Assembly (NCBI GenBank): GCA_036925085.1 | Contig: JAUPFP010000204.1 | Location: forward strand, 17,509 to 81,508 | From: Brachycybe producta | Taxonomy: Eukaryota; Arthropoda; Diplopoda; Playtdesmida; Andrognathidae | Length of the DNA stretch: 64,000 nt | Direction: 5' to 3' | Shown here: positions 29,406-45,150 of the stretch, piece by piece | How the letters are laid out: every line of letters starts with the position of its first letter | Numbering within the stretch: position 1 is the first letter of the stretch | The notes under the pieces: model-generated | The model's database searches: none | What the model saw: the letters and a program-made list of their open reading frames with translations, nothing else | What the model was told of the DNA's origin: nothing | Translations under genes and position numbers: made by a program

Positions 29406-32400
29406 TTCAACTTCAAACTTAAACATAAACTTCAATTTCAAACTTAACTTCAACTTCAAATTCAATTTCAAATTCAACTTTAACTTCAACTTCAATTTCA
29501 ACTTTAACTTCAACTTCAACTTCAACTTCAACTTCAAATTCAACTTCAACTTCAACTTTAACTTAAACTTAAACTTCAATTTCAAACTTAACTTCAACTT
29601 CAACTTCAACTTCAATTTCAATTTCAAATTCAATTTCAACTTCAACTTCAATTTCAACTTTAACTTCAACTTCAATTTCAACTTCAACTTCAATTTCAAC
29701 TTCAACTTCAATTTCAAACTTAAACATAAACTTCAATTTCAAACTTAACTTCAACTTCAAATTCAATTTCAACTTTAACTTTAACTTCAATTCAAATCCA
29801 ATTTCAACTTCAACTTCAACTTCAACTGCAACTTCAACTTCAACTTCAACTTCAACTTTAACTTCAACTTCAACTTCAATTTCAACTTCAACTTCATTTT
29901 CAACTTCAACTTCAATTTCAACTTCAACTTCAACTTCAACTTCACCTTCAACTTCAACTTCAACTTCAACTTCAACTTCAACTTCAACTTCAACTTCAAC
30001 TTCAAATTCAACTTCAACTTCAACTTCAAATTCAACTTCAACTTCAACTTTAACTTAAACTTAAACTTCAATTTCAAACTTAAATTCAACTTCAACTTCA
30101 ACTTCAATTTCAATTTCAAATTCAATTTCAACTTCAACTTCAATTTCAACTTTAACTTCAACTTCAATTTCAACTTCAACTTCAATTTCAACTTCAACTT
30201 CAACTTCATTTTCAACTTTAAGTTCAACTTCAATTTCAACTTCAACTTCAATTTCAACTTCAATTTCAACTTTAACTTCAACTTCAATTTCAACTTCAAC
30301 TTCAATTTCAAACTTAAACATAAACTTCAATTTCAAACTTAACTTCAACTTCAAATTCAATTTCAAATTTAATTTTAACTTCAACTTCAATTTCAACTTT
30401 AACTTCAACTTCAACTTCAACTTAAATTTCAATTTCAAATTCAATTTCAACTTCAACTTCAACTTCAACTTCAACTTCAACTTCAATTTCAAACTTAAAC
30501 ATAAACTTCAATTTCAAACTTAACTTCAACTTCAGATTCAATTTCAAATTCAATTTCAACATTAACTTCAATTTCAACTTTAAGATCAACTTCAATTTCA
30601 ACTTCAACTTCAATTTCAACTTCAACTTCAATTTCAACTTCAACTTCAATTTCAAACTTAAACATAAACTTCAATTTCAAACTTAACTTCAACTTCAAAT
30701 TCAATTTCAAATTCAATTTTAACTTCAACTTCAATTTCAACTTTAACTTCAAATTCAACTTCAACTTCAATTTCAATTTCAAATTCAATTTCAACTTCAA
30801 CTTCAACTTCAACTTCAACTTCAACTTCAACTTCAACTTCAACTTCAACTTCAAATTCAACTTCAACTTCAACTTCAACTTCAACTTCAACTTCAACTTT
30901 AACTTCAACATCAACTTCAACTTCAAATTCAACTTCAACTTCAACTTCAACTTCAACTTCAAATTCAACTTCAACTTCAACTTCATATTCTACTTCAACA
31001 TCAACTTCAATTTCAACTTCAACTTTAACTTCAACTTTAACTTCAACTTCAACTTCGAATTCAACTTCAAATTCAACTTTAACTTCAACTTCAACTTCAA
31101 CTTCAACTTCAACTTCAACTTCAACTTCAACTTCAAATTCAACTTCAACTTCAACTTCATATTCTACTTCAACATCAACTTCAATTTCAACTTCAACTTT
31201 AACTTCAACTTTAACTTCAACTTTAACTTCAACTTTAACTTCAACTTCAACTTCGAATTCAACTTCAAATTCAACTTTAACTTCAACTTCAACTTCAATT
31301 CCAACTTCATTTTCAACTTTAACTTCACCTTCAACTTCAACTTCAACTTCAACTTCAACTTCAACTTCAACTTCAAATTCAACTTCAACTTCAACTTCAT
31401 CTTCAACTTTAACTTCAACTTCAACTTCAAATTCAACTTCAACTTCAACTTCAAATTCAACTTCAACTTCACCTTCATCTTCAACTTCAACTTCAACTTC
31501 AACTTCAACTTCAACTTCAAATTCAACTTCAACTTCAACTTCAAATTCAACTTCAACTTCAACTTTAACTTAAACTTAAACTTCAATTTCAAACTTAACT
31601 TCAACTTCAACTTCTACTTCAATTTCAATTTCAAATTCAATTTCAACTTCAACTTCAATTTCAACTTTAACTTCAACTTCAATTTCAACTTCAACTTCAA
31701 TTTCAACTTCAACTTCAATTTCAACTTTAACTTCAACTTCAACTTCAATTTCAACTTCAACTTCATTTTCAACTTCAACTTCAATTTCAAATTCATCTTC
31801 AACTTCAACTTTAATTCCAACTTTATTTTCAACTTTAACTTCACCTTCAACTTCAACTTCAACTTCAACTTCAACTTCAACTTCAATTTCAAATTCAACT
31901 TCAACTTCAACTTCAATTCCAACTTCATTTTCAACTTTAACTTCACCTTCAACTTCAACTTCAACTTCAACTTCAAATTCAACTTCAACTTCAACTTCAA
32001 ATTCAACTTCAACTTCACCTTCAACTTCAACTTCAACTTCAACTTCAACTTCAACTTCAACTTCAAATTCAACTTCAACTTCAACTTCAAATTCAACTTC
32101 AACTTCAACTTTAACTTAAACTTAAACTTCAATTTCAAACTTAACTTCAACTTCAACTTCAACTTCAATTTCAATTTCAAATTCAATTTCAACTTCAACT
32201 TCAATTTCAACTTTAACTTCAACTTCAATTTCTACTTCAACTTCAATTTCAACTTCAACTTCAATTTCAAACTTAAACATAAACTTCAATTTCAAACTTA
32301 ACTTCAACTTCAAATTCAACTTCAACTTCAACTTTAACTTAAACTTAAACTTCAATTTCAAACTTAACTTCAACTTCAACTTCAACTTCAATTTCAATTT

Positions 32401-35400
32401 CAAATTCAATTTCAACTTCAACTTCAATTTCAATTTCAACTTCAACTTCAATTTCAACTTCAACTTCAATTTCAAACTTAAACATAAACTTCAATTTCAA
32501 ACTTAACTTCAACTTCAAATTCAATTTCAAATTCAATTTTAACTTCAACTTCAATTTCAACTTTAACTTCAACTTCAACTTCAACTTCAATTTCAATTTC
32601 AAATTCAATTTCAACTTCAACTTCAACTTCAACTTCAACTTCAACTTCAACTTCAACTTCAAATTCAACTTCAACTTCAACTTCAACTTCAACTTCAACT
32701 TCAACTTTAACTTCAACATCAACTTCAACATCAACTTCAACTTCAAATTCAACTTCAACTTCAACTTCAACTTCAACTTCAAATTCAACTTCAACTTCAA
32801 CTTCATATTCTACTTCAACATCAACTTCAATTTCAACTTCAACTTTAACTTCAACTTTAACTTCAACTTCAACTTCGAATTCAACTTCGATTCAACTTCA
32901 AATTCAACTTTAACTTCAACTTCAACTTCAACTTCAACTTCAACTTCAACTTCAACTTCAAATTCAACTTCAACTTCAACTTCATATTCTACTTCAACAT
33001 CAACTTCAATTTCAACTTCAACTTTAACTTCAACTTTAACTTCAACCTTCAACTTTGAATTCAACTTCAAATTCAACTTTAACTTCAACTTCAACTTCAA
33101 CTTCAACTTCAAATTCAACTTCAACTTCAACTTCATATTCTACTTCAACATCAACTTCAATTTCAACTTCAACTTTAACTTCAACTTTAACTTCAACTTC
33201 AACTTCGAATTCAACTTCAAATTCAACTTTAACTTCAACTTCAACTTCAATTCCAACTTCATTTTCAACTTTAACTTCACCTTCAACTTCAAAATCAACT
33301 TCAACTTCAACTTCAACTTCAAATTCAACTTCAACTTCAACTTCATCTTCAACTTTAACTTCAACTTCAACTTCAAATTCAACTTCAACTTCAACTTCAA
33401 ATTCAACTTCAACTTCACCTTCAACTTCAACTTCAACTTCAACTTCAACTTCAACTTCAACTTCAAATTCAACTTCAACTTCAACTTCAAATTCAACTTC
33501 AACTTCAACTTTAACTTAAACTTAAACTTCAATTTCAAACTTAACTTCAACTTCAACTTCTACTTCAATTTCAATTTCAAATTCAATTTCAACTTCAACT
33601 TCAATTTCAACTTTAACTTCAATTTCAATTTCAACTTCAACTTCAATTTCAACTTCAACTTCAACTTCATTTTCAACTTTAAGTTCAAATTCAATTTCAA
33701 CTTCAACTTCAATTTCAACTTCAATTTCAACTTTAACTTCAATTTCAAATTCAATTTCAACTTCAACTTCAATTTCAACTTTAACTTCAACTTCAACTTC
33801 AATTTCAACTTCAACTTCATTTCAACTTCAATTTCAATTTCAACTTCAACTTCAACTTCAACTTCAATTCCAACTTCATTTCAACTTTAACTTCACCTTC
33901 AACTTCAACTTCAACTTCAACTTCAACTTCAAATTCAACTTCAACTTCAACTTCATCTTCAACTTTATCTTCAACTTCAACTTCAAATTCAACTTCAACT
34001 TCAACTTCAAATTCAACTTCAACTTCACCTTCAACTTCAACTTCAACTTCAACTTCAAATTCAACTTTAACTTCAACTTCAAATTCAACTTCAACTTCAA
34101 CTTTAACTTAAACTTAAACTTCAATTTCAAAATTAACTTCAACTTCAACTTCAACTTCAATTTCAATTTCAAATTTAATTTCAACTTCAACTTCAATTTC
34201 AACTTTAACTTCAACTTCAATTTCAACTTCAACTTCAACTTCAACTTCAAATTCAATTCCAACTTCATTTCAACTTAACTTCACCTTCAACTTCAAAATC
34301 AACTTCAACTTCACTTCAACTTCAACTTCAAATTCAACTTCAACTTCAATTTCATCTTCAACTTTAACTTCAACTTCAACTTCAAATTCAACTTCAACTT
34401 CAACTTCAAATTCAACTTCAACTTCACCTTCAACTTCAACTTCAACTTCAACTTCAACTTCAACTTCAACTTCAAATTCAACTTCAACTTCAACTTCAAA
34501 TTCAACTTCAACTTCAACTTTAACTTAAACTTAAACTTCAATTTCAAACTTAACTTCAACTTCAACTTCTACTTCAATTTCAATTTCAAATTCAATTTCA
34601 ACTTCAACTTCAATTTCAACTTTAACTTCAACTTCAATTTCAACTTCAACTTCAATTTCAACTTCAACTTCAACTTCATTTTCAACTTTAAGTTCAAATT
34701 CAATTTCAACTTCAACTTCAATTTCAACTTCAATTTCAACTTTAACTTCAACTTCAATTTCAACTTCAACTTCAATTTCAAATTCAATTTCAACTTCAAC
34801 TTCAATTTCAACTTTAACTTCAACTTCAACTTCAATTTCAACTTCAACTTCATTTTCAACTTCAACTTCAATTTCAACTTCAACTTCAACTTCAACTTCA
34901 ATTCCAACTTCATTTTCAACTTTAACTTCACCCTTCAACTTCAACTTCAACTTCAACTTCAACTTCAAATTCAACTTCAACTTCAACTTCATCTTCAACT
35001 TTAACTTCAACTTCAACTTCAAATTCAACTTCAACTTCAACTTCAAATTCAACTTCAACTTCACCTTCAACTTCAACTTCAACTTCAACTTCAAATTCAA
35101 CTTCAACTTCAACTTCAAATTCAACTTCAACTTCAACTTTAACTTAAACTTAAACTTCAATTTCAAAATTAACTTCAACTTCAACTTCAACTTCAATTTC
35201 AATTTCAAATTTAATTTCAACTTCAACTTCAATTTCAACTTTAACTTCAACTTCAATTTCAACTTCAACTTCAACTTCAACTTCAAATTCAACTTCATTT
35301 TCAACTTTAAGTTCAACTTCAATTTCAACTTCAACTTCAATTTCAACTTCAATTTCAACTTTAACTTCAACTTCAATTTCAACTTCAACTTCAATTTCAA

Positions 35401-36015
35401 ACTTAAACATAAACTTCAATTTCAAACTTAACTTCAACTTCAAATTCAATTTCAATTTCAAATTCAATTTCAACTTCAACTTCAACTTCAACTTCAACTA
35501 ACTTCAATTTCAAACTTAAACATAAACTTCAATTTCAAACTTAACTTCAACTTCAAATTCAATTTCAAATTCAATTTCAACTTTAACTTCAATTTCAACT
35601 TTAAGATCAACTTCAATTTCAACTTCAACTTCAATTTCAACTTCAACTTCAATTTCAAACTTAAACATAAACTTCAATTTCAAACTTAACTTCAACTTCA
35701 AATTCAATTTCAAATTCAATTTTAACTTCAACTTCAATTTCAACTTCAACTTCAACTTCAACTTCAACTTCAACTTCAACTTCAACTTCAACTTCAACTT
35801 CAAATTCAACTTCAACTTTAACTTCAACTTTAACTTTAACTTCAAATTCAACTTTAAATTCAACTTCAAATTCAACTTCAAATTCAACTTCAAATTCAAC
35901 TTCAAATTCAACTTCAAATTCAACTTCAAATTCAACTTCAACTCTAAAATCAACTTCAATTTCAACTTCAACTACAACTTCAACTTCAATTTCAACTTTA
36001 ACTTTAACTTTAACT

Positions 36016-39000
36016 TCAATTCAAATCCAATTTCAACTTCAACTTCAACTTCAACTGCAACTTCAACTTCAACTTCAACTTCAACTTTAACTTCAACTTC
36101 AACTTCAAATTAAACTTGAACTTGAACTTGATCTTGAACTTCAACTTCAAATTCCACTTCAACTTAAACTTCAATTTCAACTTCAATTTCAAATTTAACT
36201 TCAACTGCAATTTTGTCTTCGACTTCCACTTCAACTTCAACTTCAACTTCAAGTTCAACTTCAACTCTAAATTCAACTTCAACTTCAACTTCAATTTTAA
36301 CTTCAAATTCAACTTCAAATTCGACCTTAACTTCAACTTCAACTTAAATTTCAACCTCAATTTCAACTTCAACTTCAAAATGAACTTCAACTTCAATTTC
36401 AATTTCAAATTTCATTTCAACTTATACTTCAATTTCAAATTTAACTTCAACTTTAAGTTCAAGTTCAAGTTCAAGTTCAACTTTAACTTCAACTTCAACT
36501 TCAACTTCAACTTCAACTTCAATTTCAACTTCAAATTTCATTTGAACCTATACTTCAATTTCAACCTTAACTTAAACTTCAACTTCAATTTCAAACTTTA
36601 CTTCAACTTCAACTTATACTTCAATTTCAAATTTAACTTCAACTTTAAGTTCAAGTTCAAGTTCAAGTTCAAGTTCAAGTTCAACTTCAACTTCAACTTC
36701 AATTTCAACTTCAACTTCAATTTCAACTTCAACTTCAATTTCAACTTTAACTTTAATTCCAAGTTCAACTTCAAATTCAACTTCAAATTCAACTTCAAAT
36801 TCAACTTCAAATTTAACTTCAAACTCAACTTCAAATTCAACTTCAACTCTAAAATCAACTTCAATTTCAACTTCAACTACAACTTCAACTTCAATTTCAA
36901 CTTTAACTTTAACTTAAATTCAAATCCAATTTCAACTTCAACTTCAACTCCAACTGCAACTTCAACTTCAACTTTAACTTCAACTTCAACTTCAATTTCA
37001 ACTTCAACTTCATTTTCAACTTCAACTTCAATTTCAACTTCAACTTCAACTTCAACTTCAATTCCAACTTCATTTTCAATTTTAACTTCACCTTCAACTT
37101 CAACTTCAACTTCAACTTCAACTTCAACTTCAACTTCAAATTCAACTTCAACTTCAACTTCATCTTCAACTTTAACTTCAACTTCAACTTCAAATTCAAC
37201 TTCAACTTCAACTTCAAATTCAACTTCAACTTCACCTTCAACTTCAACTTCAACTTCAACTTCAACTTCAACTTCAACTTCAACTTCAAATTCAACTTCA
37301 ACTTCAACTTCAAATTCAACTTCAACTTCAACTTTAACTTAAACTTAAACTTCAATTTCAAACTTAACTTCAACTACAACTTCAACTTCAATTTCAATTT
37401 CAAATTCAATTTCAACTTCAACTTCAATTTCAACTTTAACTTCAACTTCAATTTCAACTTCAACTTCAATTTCAACTTCAACTTCAACTTCATTTTCAAC
37501 TTTAAGTTCAACTTCAATTTCAACTTCAACTTCAATTTCAACTTCAATTTCAACTTTAACTTCAACTTCAATTTCAACTTCAACTTCAATTTCAAATTCA
37601 ATTTCAACTTCAACTTCAATTTCAACTTTAACTTCAACTTCAACTTCAATTTCAACTTCAACTTCATTTTCAACTTCAACTTCAATTTCAACTTCAACTT
37701 CAACTTCAACTTCAATTCCAACTTCATTTTCAACTTTAACTTCACCTTCAACTTCAACTTCAACTTCAACTTCAACTTCAACTTCAACTTCAAATTCAAC
37801 TTCAACTTCAACTTCATCTTCAACTTTAACTTCAACTTCAACTTCAAATTCAACTTCAACTTCAACTTCAAATTCAACTTCAACTTCAACTTCACCTTCA
37901 ACTTCAACTTCAACTTCAACTTCAACTTCAACTTCAACTTCAAATTCAACTTCAACTTCAACTTCAAATTCAACTTCAACTTCAACTTTAACTTAAACTT
38001 AAACTTCAATTTCAAACTTAACTTCAACTTCAACTTCAACTTCAATTTCAATTTCAAATTCAATTTCAACTTCAACTTCAATTTCAACTTTAACTTCAAC
38101 TTCAATTTCAACTTCAACTTCAATTTCAACTTTAACTTCAACTTCATTTTCAACTTTAAGTTCAACTTCAATTTCAACTTGAACTTCAATTTCAACTTCA
38201 ATTTCAACTTTAACTTCAACTTCAATTTCAACTTCAACTTCAATTTCAAACTTAAACATAAACTTCAATTTCAAACTTAACTTCAACTTCAAATTCAATT
38301 TCAAATTTAATTTTAACTTCAACTTCAATTTCAACTTTAACTTCAACTTCAACTTCAACTTCAATTTCAATTTCAAATTCAATTTCAACTTCAACTTCAA
38401 CTTCAACTTCAACTTCAATTTCAAACTTAAGCATAAACTTCAATTTCAAACTTAACTTCAACTTCAAATTCAATTTCAAATTCAATTTCAACATTAACTT
38501 CAATTTCAACTTTAAGATCAACTTCAATTTCAACTTCAACTTCAATTTCAACTTCAACTTCAATTTCAACTTCAACTTCAATTTCAACTTCAACTTCAAT
38601 TTCAAACTTAAACATAAACTTCAATTTCAAACTTAACTTCAACTTCAAATTCAATTTCAAATTCAATTTTAACTTCAACTTCAATTTCAACTTTAACTTC
38701 AACTTCAATTTCAACTTCAACTTCAACTTCAACTTCAACATCAATTTCAACTTCAACTTCAACTTCAACTTCAACTTAAACTTAAACTTCAATTTCAAAC
38801 TTAACTTCAACTTCAACTTCAATTTCAACTTCAACTACAACTTCAACTTCAATTTCAACTTTAACTTTAACTTCAATTCAAATCCAATTTCAACTTCAAC
38901 TTCAACTTCAACTGCAACTTCAACTTCAACTTCAACTTCAACTTTAACTTCAACTTCAACTTCAACTTCAACTTCAACTTCAATTTCAACTTCAAATTTC

Positions 39001-42000
39001 ATTTGAACCTATACTTCAATTTCAACCTTAACTTAAACTTCAACTTCAATTTCAAACTTTACTTCAACTTCAACTTATACTTCAATTTCAAATTTAACTT
39101 CAACTTTAAGTTCAAGTTCAAGTTCAAGTTCAAGTTCAAGTTCAACTTCAACTTCAACTTCAATTTCAACTTCAACTTCAATTTCAACTTCAACTTCAAT
39201 TTCAACTTTAACTTTAATTCCAAGTTCAACTTCAAATTCAACTTCAAATTCAACTTCAAATTCAACTTCAAATTCAACTTCAAATTTAACTTCAAACTCA
39301 ACTTCAAATTCAACTTCAACTCTAAAATCAACTTCAATTTCAACTTCAACTACAACTTCAACTTCAATTTCAACTTTAACTTTAACTTAAATTCAAATCC
39401 AATTTCAACTTCAACTTCAACTCCAACTGCAACTTCAACTTCAACTTCAACTTCAACTTTAACTTCAACTCCAACTTCAATTTCAACTTCAACTTCATTT
39501 TCAACTTCAACTTCAATTTCAACTTCAACTTCAACTTCAACTTCAATTCCAACTTCATTTTCAATTTTAACTTCACCTTCAACTTCAACTTCAACTTCAA
39601 CTTCAACTTCAACTTCAACTTCAAATTCAACTTCAACTTCAACTTCATCTTCAACTTTAACTTCAAATTCAACTTCAAATTCAACTTCAACTTCAACTTC
39701 AAATTCAACTTCAACTTCACCTTCAACTTCAACTTCAACTTAAACTTCAACTTCAACTTCAAATTCAACTTCAACTTCAACTTCAAATTCAACTTCAACT
39801 TCAACTTTAACTTAAACTTAAACTTCAATTTCAAACTTAACTTCAACTACAACTTCAACTTCAATTTCAATTTCAAATTCAATTTCAACTTCAACTTCAA
39901 TTTCAACTTTAACTTCAACTTCAATTTCAACTTCAACTTCAATTTCAACTTCAACTTCAACTTCATTTTCAACTTTAAGTTCAACTTCAATTTCAACTTC
40001 AACTTCAATTTCAACTTCAATTTCAACTTTAACTTCAACTTCAATTTCAACTTCAACTTCAATTTCAAGTTCAATTTCAACTTCAACTTCAATTTCAACT
40101 TTAAATTCAACTTCAACTTCAATTTCAACTTCAACTTCATTTTCAACTTCAACTTCAATTTCAACTTCAACTTCAACTTCAACTTCAATTCCAACTTCAT
40201 TTTCAACTTTAACTTCACCTTCAACTTCAACTTCAACTTCAACTTCAACTTCAACTTCAACTTCAACTTCAACTTCAAATTCAACTTCAACTTCAACTTC
40301 ATCTTCAACTTTAACTTTAACTTCAACTTCAACTTCAAATTCAACTTCAACTTCAACTTCAAATTCAACTTCAACTTCACCTTCAACTTCAACTTCAACT
40401 TCAACTTCAACTTCAACTTCAACTTCAACTTCAAATTCAACTTCAACTTCAACTTCAAATTCAACTTCAACTTCAACTTTAACTTAAACTTAAACTTCAA
40501 TTTCAAACTTAACTTCAACTTCAACTTCAACTTCAATTTCAATTTCAAATTCAATTTCAACTTCAACTTCAATTTCAACTTTAACTTCAACTTCAATTTC
40601 AACTTCAACTTCAATTTCAACTTTAACTTCAACTTCATTTTCAACTTTAAGTTCAACTTCAACTTCAATTTCAACTTCAATTTCAACTTTAACTTCAACT
40701 TCAATTTCAACTTCAACTTCAATTTCAAACTTAAACATAAACTTCAATTTCAAACTTAACTTCAACTTCAAATTCAATTTCAAATTTAATTTTAACTTCA
40801 ACTTCAATTTCAACTTTAACTTCAACTTCAACTTCAACTTCAATTTCAATTTCAAATTCAATTTCAACTTCAACTTCAACTTCAACTTCAACTTCAATTT
40901 CAAACTTAAGCATAAACTTCAATTTCAAACTTAACTTCAACTTCAAATTCAATTTCAAATTCAATTTCAACATTAACTTCAATTTCAACTTTAAGATCAA
41001 CTTCAATTTCAACTTCAACTTCAATTTCAACTTCAACTTCAATTTCAACTTCAACTTCAATTTCAAACTTAAACATAAACTTCAATTTCAAACTTAACTT
41101 CAACTTCAACTTCAACTTAAACTTAAACTCTTTAACTTCAACTTCAATTTCAACTTCAACTTCAACTTCAACTTCAACATCAATTTCAACTTCAACTTCA
41201 ACTTCAACTTCAACTTAAACTTAAACTTCAATTTCAAACTTAACTTCAACTTCAACTTCAATTTCAACTTCAACTACAACTTCAACTTCAATTTCAACTT
41301 TAACTTTAACTTCAATTCAAATCCAATTTCAACTTCAACTTCAACTTCAACTGCAACTTCAACTTCAACTTCAAATTCAACTTCAACTTCAACTTCAACT
41401 TCAACTTCAACTTCAAATTCCACTTCAACTTAAACTTCAATTTCAACTTCAACTTCAACTTCACCTGCAACTAAAACTTCAATTTCAACTTCAATTTCAA
41501 ATTTAACTTCAACTGCAATTTTGTCTTCGACTTCTACTTCAACTTCAACTTCAACTTCAAGTTCAACTTCAACTCTAAATTCAACTTCAACTTCAACTTC
41601 AATTTCAAATTCAACTTTAACTTCAACTTCAATTTCAACTTCAATTTTAATTTCAAATTTAATTTCAACTTCAACTTCAACTTCAATTTCAACTTCAACT
41701 TCAACTTCAACTTAAACTTCAATTTCAAACTTAACTTCAACTTCAACTTCAATTTCAAATTCAATTTTAACTTCAACTTCAATTTCAACTTTAACTTCAA
41801 CTTCAACTTCAATTTCAATTTCAAATTCAATTTCAACTTCAACTTCAACTTCAACTTCAACATCAACTTCAATTTCAACTTCAATTTCAATTTCAAATTC
41901 AATTTCTACTTCAACTTCAATTTCAACTTTAACTTCAACTTCAATTTCAACTTCAACTTCAATTTCAAATTCAATTTCAACTTCAACTTCAATTTCAACT

Positions 42001-45000
42001 TTAAGTTCAACTTCAATTTCAACTTCAACTTCAATTTCAACTTCAACTTCAATTTCAACTTCAACTTCAATTTCAACTTCAACTTCAATTTCAACTTCAA
42101 CTTCAATTTCAACTTCAACTTCAATTTCAACTTCAACTTCAATTTCAAACTTAACTTCAACTTGAACTTCAACTTCAATTTCAAATTCAACTTTAACTTC
42201 AACTTCAATTTCAACTTCAATTTCAACTTCAATTTCAACTTCAATTTCAATTTCAAATTCAATTTCAACTTCAACTTCAATTTCAACTTTAACTTCAACT
42301 TCAATTTCAAATTAAACTTCAACTTCAACTTAAACATTGACTTCAATTTCAAACTTAACTTCAACTTCAACTTCAATTTCAAATTCAATTTTAACTTCAA
42401 CTTCAATTTCAACTTTAACTTCAACTTCAACTTCAACTTCATTTTCAATTTCAAATTCAATTTCAACTTCAACTTCAACTTCAACTTCAACTTCAACTTC
42501 AACTTCAACTTCAACTTCAACTTCAAATTCAACTTCAACTTCAACTTCAACTTCAACTTCAACTTCAACTTCAACTTCAACTTCAACTTCAACTTCAACT
42601 TCAAATTCAACTTCAACTTCAACTTCAACTTCAACTTCAAATTCAACTTCAACTTCAACTTCAACTTCAACTTCAAATTTAACTTCAACTTCAACTTCAA
42701 CTTTAACTTCAACTTTAACTTCAACTTTAACTTCAACTTCAACTTTGAATTCAACTTCAAATTCAACTTTAACTTCAACTTCAACTTCAACTTCAACTTC
42801 AACTTCAAGTTCAACTTTAACTTCAACTTCAATTTCAACTTCAACTTTAATTTCAACTTTAACTTCAACTTCAACTTCGAATTCAACTTCAAATTCAACT
42901 TCAAATTCAACTTTAACTTCAACTTTAACTTCAAGTTCAAGTTCAAGTTCAAGTTAAAGTTCAAGTTCAACTTCAACTTCAACTTCAACTTCAATTTCAA
43001 CTTTAACTTCAACTTCAACTTCAATTTCAACTTCAACTACAATTTCAACTTCAACTTCAATTTCAAATTCAATTTCAACTTCAACTTCAATTTCAACTTT
43101 AAGTTCAACTTCAATTTCAACTTCAACTTCAATTTCAACTTCAACTTCAATTTCAACTTCAACTTCAATTTCAACTTCAACTTCAATTTCAACTTCAACT
43201 TCAATTTCAACTTCAACTTCAATTTCAAACTTAACTTCAACTTGAACTTCAACTTCAATTTCAAATTCAACTTTAACTTCAACTTCAATTTCAACTTCAA
43301 TTTCAACTTCAATTTCAACTTCAATTTCAATTTCAAATTCAATTTCAACTTCAACTTCAATTTCAACTTTAACTTCAACTTCAATTTCAAATTAAACTTC
43401 AACTTCAACTTAAACATTGACTTCAATTTCAAACTTAACTTCAACTTCAACTTCAATTTCAAATTCAATTTTAACTTCAACTTCAATTTCAACTTTAACT
43501 TCAACTTCAACTTCAACTTCATTTTCAATTTCAAATTCAATTTCAACTTCAACTTCAACTTCAACTTCAACTTCAACTTCAACTTCAACTTCAACTTCAA
43601 CTTCAAATTCAACTTCAACTTCAACTTCAACTTCAACTTCAACTTCAACTTCAACTTCAACTTCAACTTCAAATTCAACTTCAACTTCAACTTCAACTTC
43701 AACTTCAAATTCAACTTCAACTTCAACTTCAACTTCAACTTCAAATTTAACTTCAACTTCAACTTCAACTTTAACTTCAACTTTAACTTCAACTTCAACT
43801 TTGAATTCAACTTCAAATTCAACTTTAACTTCAACTTCAACTTCAACTTCAACTTCAACTTCAAGTTCAACTTTAACTTCAACTTCAATTTCAACTTCAA
43901 CTTTAATTTCAACTTTAACTTCAACTTCAACTTCGAATTCAACTTCAAATTCAACTTCAAATTCAACTTTAACTTCAACTTAACTTCAAGTTCAAGTTCA
44001 AGTTCAAGTTAAAGTTCAAGTTCAAGTTCAACTTCAACTTCAACTTCAATTTCAACTTTAACTTCAACTTCAACTTCAATTTCAACTTCAACTACAATTT
44101 CAACTTCAACTTCAATTTCAACTTTAACTTTAACTTCAAATTCAACTTTAAATTCAACTTCAAATTCAACTTCAAATACAACTTCAAATTCAACTTCAAA
44201 TTCAACTTCAAATTCAACTTCAAATTCAACTTCAACTCTAAAATCAACTTCAATTTCAACTTCAACTACAACTTCAACTTCAATTTCAACTTTAACTTTA
44301 ACTTCAATTCAAATCCAATTTCAACTTCAACTTCAACTTCAACTGCAACTTCAACTTCAACTTCAACTTCAACTTTAACTTCAACTTCAACTTCAAATTA
44401 AACTTGAACTTGAACTTGATCTTGAACTTCAACTTCAAATTCCACTTCAACTTAAACTTCAATTTCAACTTCAATTTCAAATTTAACTTCAACTGCAATT
44501 TTGTCTTCGACTTCCACTTCAACTTCAACTTCAACTTCAAGTTCAACTTCAACTCTAAATTCAACTTCAACTTCAACTTCAATTTTAACTTCAAATTCAA
44601 CTTCAAATTCGACCTTAACTTCAACTTCAACTTAAATTTCAACCTCAATTTCAACTTCAACTTCAAAATGAACTTCAACTTCAATTTCAATTTCAAATTT
44701 CATTTCAACTTATACTTCAATTTCAAATTTAACTTCAACTTTAAGTTCAAGTTCAAGTTCAAGTTCAACTTTAACTTCAACTTCAACTTCAACTTCAACT
44801 TCAACTTCAATTTCAACTTCAAATTTCATTTGAACCTATACTTCAATTTCAACCTTAACTTAAACTTCAACTTCAATTTCAAACTTTACTTCAACTTCAA
44901 CTTATACTTCAATTTCAAATTTAACTTCAACTTTAAGTTCAAGTTCAAGTTCAAGTTCAAGTTCAAGTTCAACTTCAACTTCAATTTCAACTTCAACTTC

Positions 45001-45150
45001 AATTTCAACTTCAACTTCAATTTCAACTTTAACTTTAATTCCAAGTTCAACTTCAAATTCAACTTCAAATTTAACTTCAAATTCAACTTCAAATTCAACT
45101 TCAAACTCAACTTCAAATTCAACTTCAACTCTAAAATCAACTTCAACTTC
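36016..45150. repeat. Segmental duplications in the satellite (2.47 kb tandem, 8.3 kb dispersed)
   Basis: Block order at about 36.54-38.9 kb repeats at 39.0-41.3 kb (shift 2461-2473). The stretch 36.02-36.88 kb recurs at 44.30-45.15 kb (shift 8288), both containing GTTCAA tracts. Confidence 0.65.
42162..44012. repeat. Tandem duplication within the satellite, shift 1080 bp
   Basis: The sequence at about 42.16-42.96 kb, including the unusual TTAAACATTGACTTCAATTT block, recurs at 43.22-44.0 kb with a shift of 1080 bases and small internal length differences. Confidence 0.75.

Larger units (their letters stand above)
20163..34500. repeat. ~4.8-kb higher-order repeat of the satellite, three copies
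   Basis: The same ordered series of variant blocks starts at the marker near 20163, 25012 and 29787 (shifts about 4849 and 4775). Copy 1 carries an extra internal duplication; copy 2 contains the CAACTTGAACTT domain. The right edge is uncertain. Confidence 0.6.
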
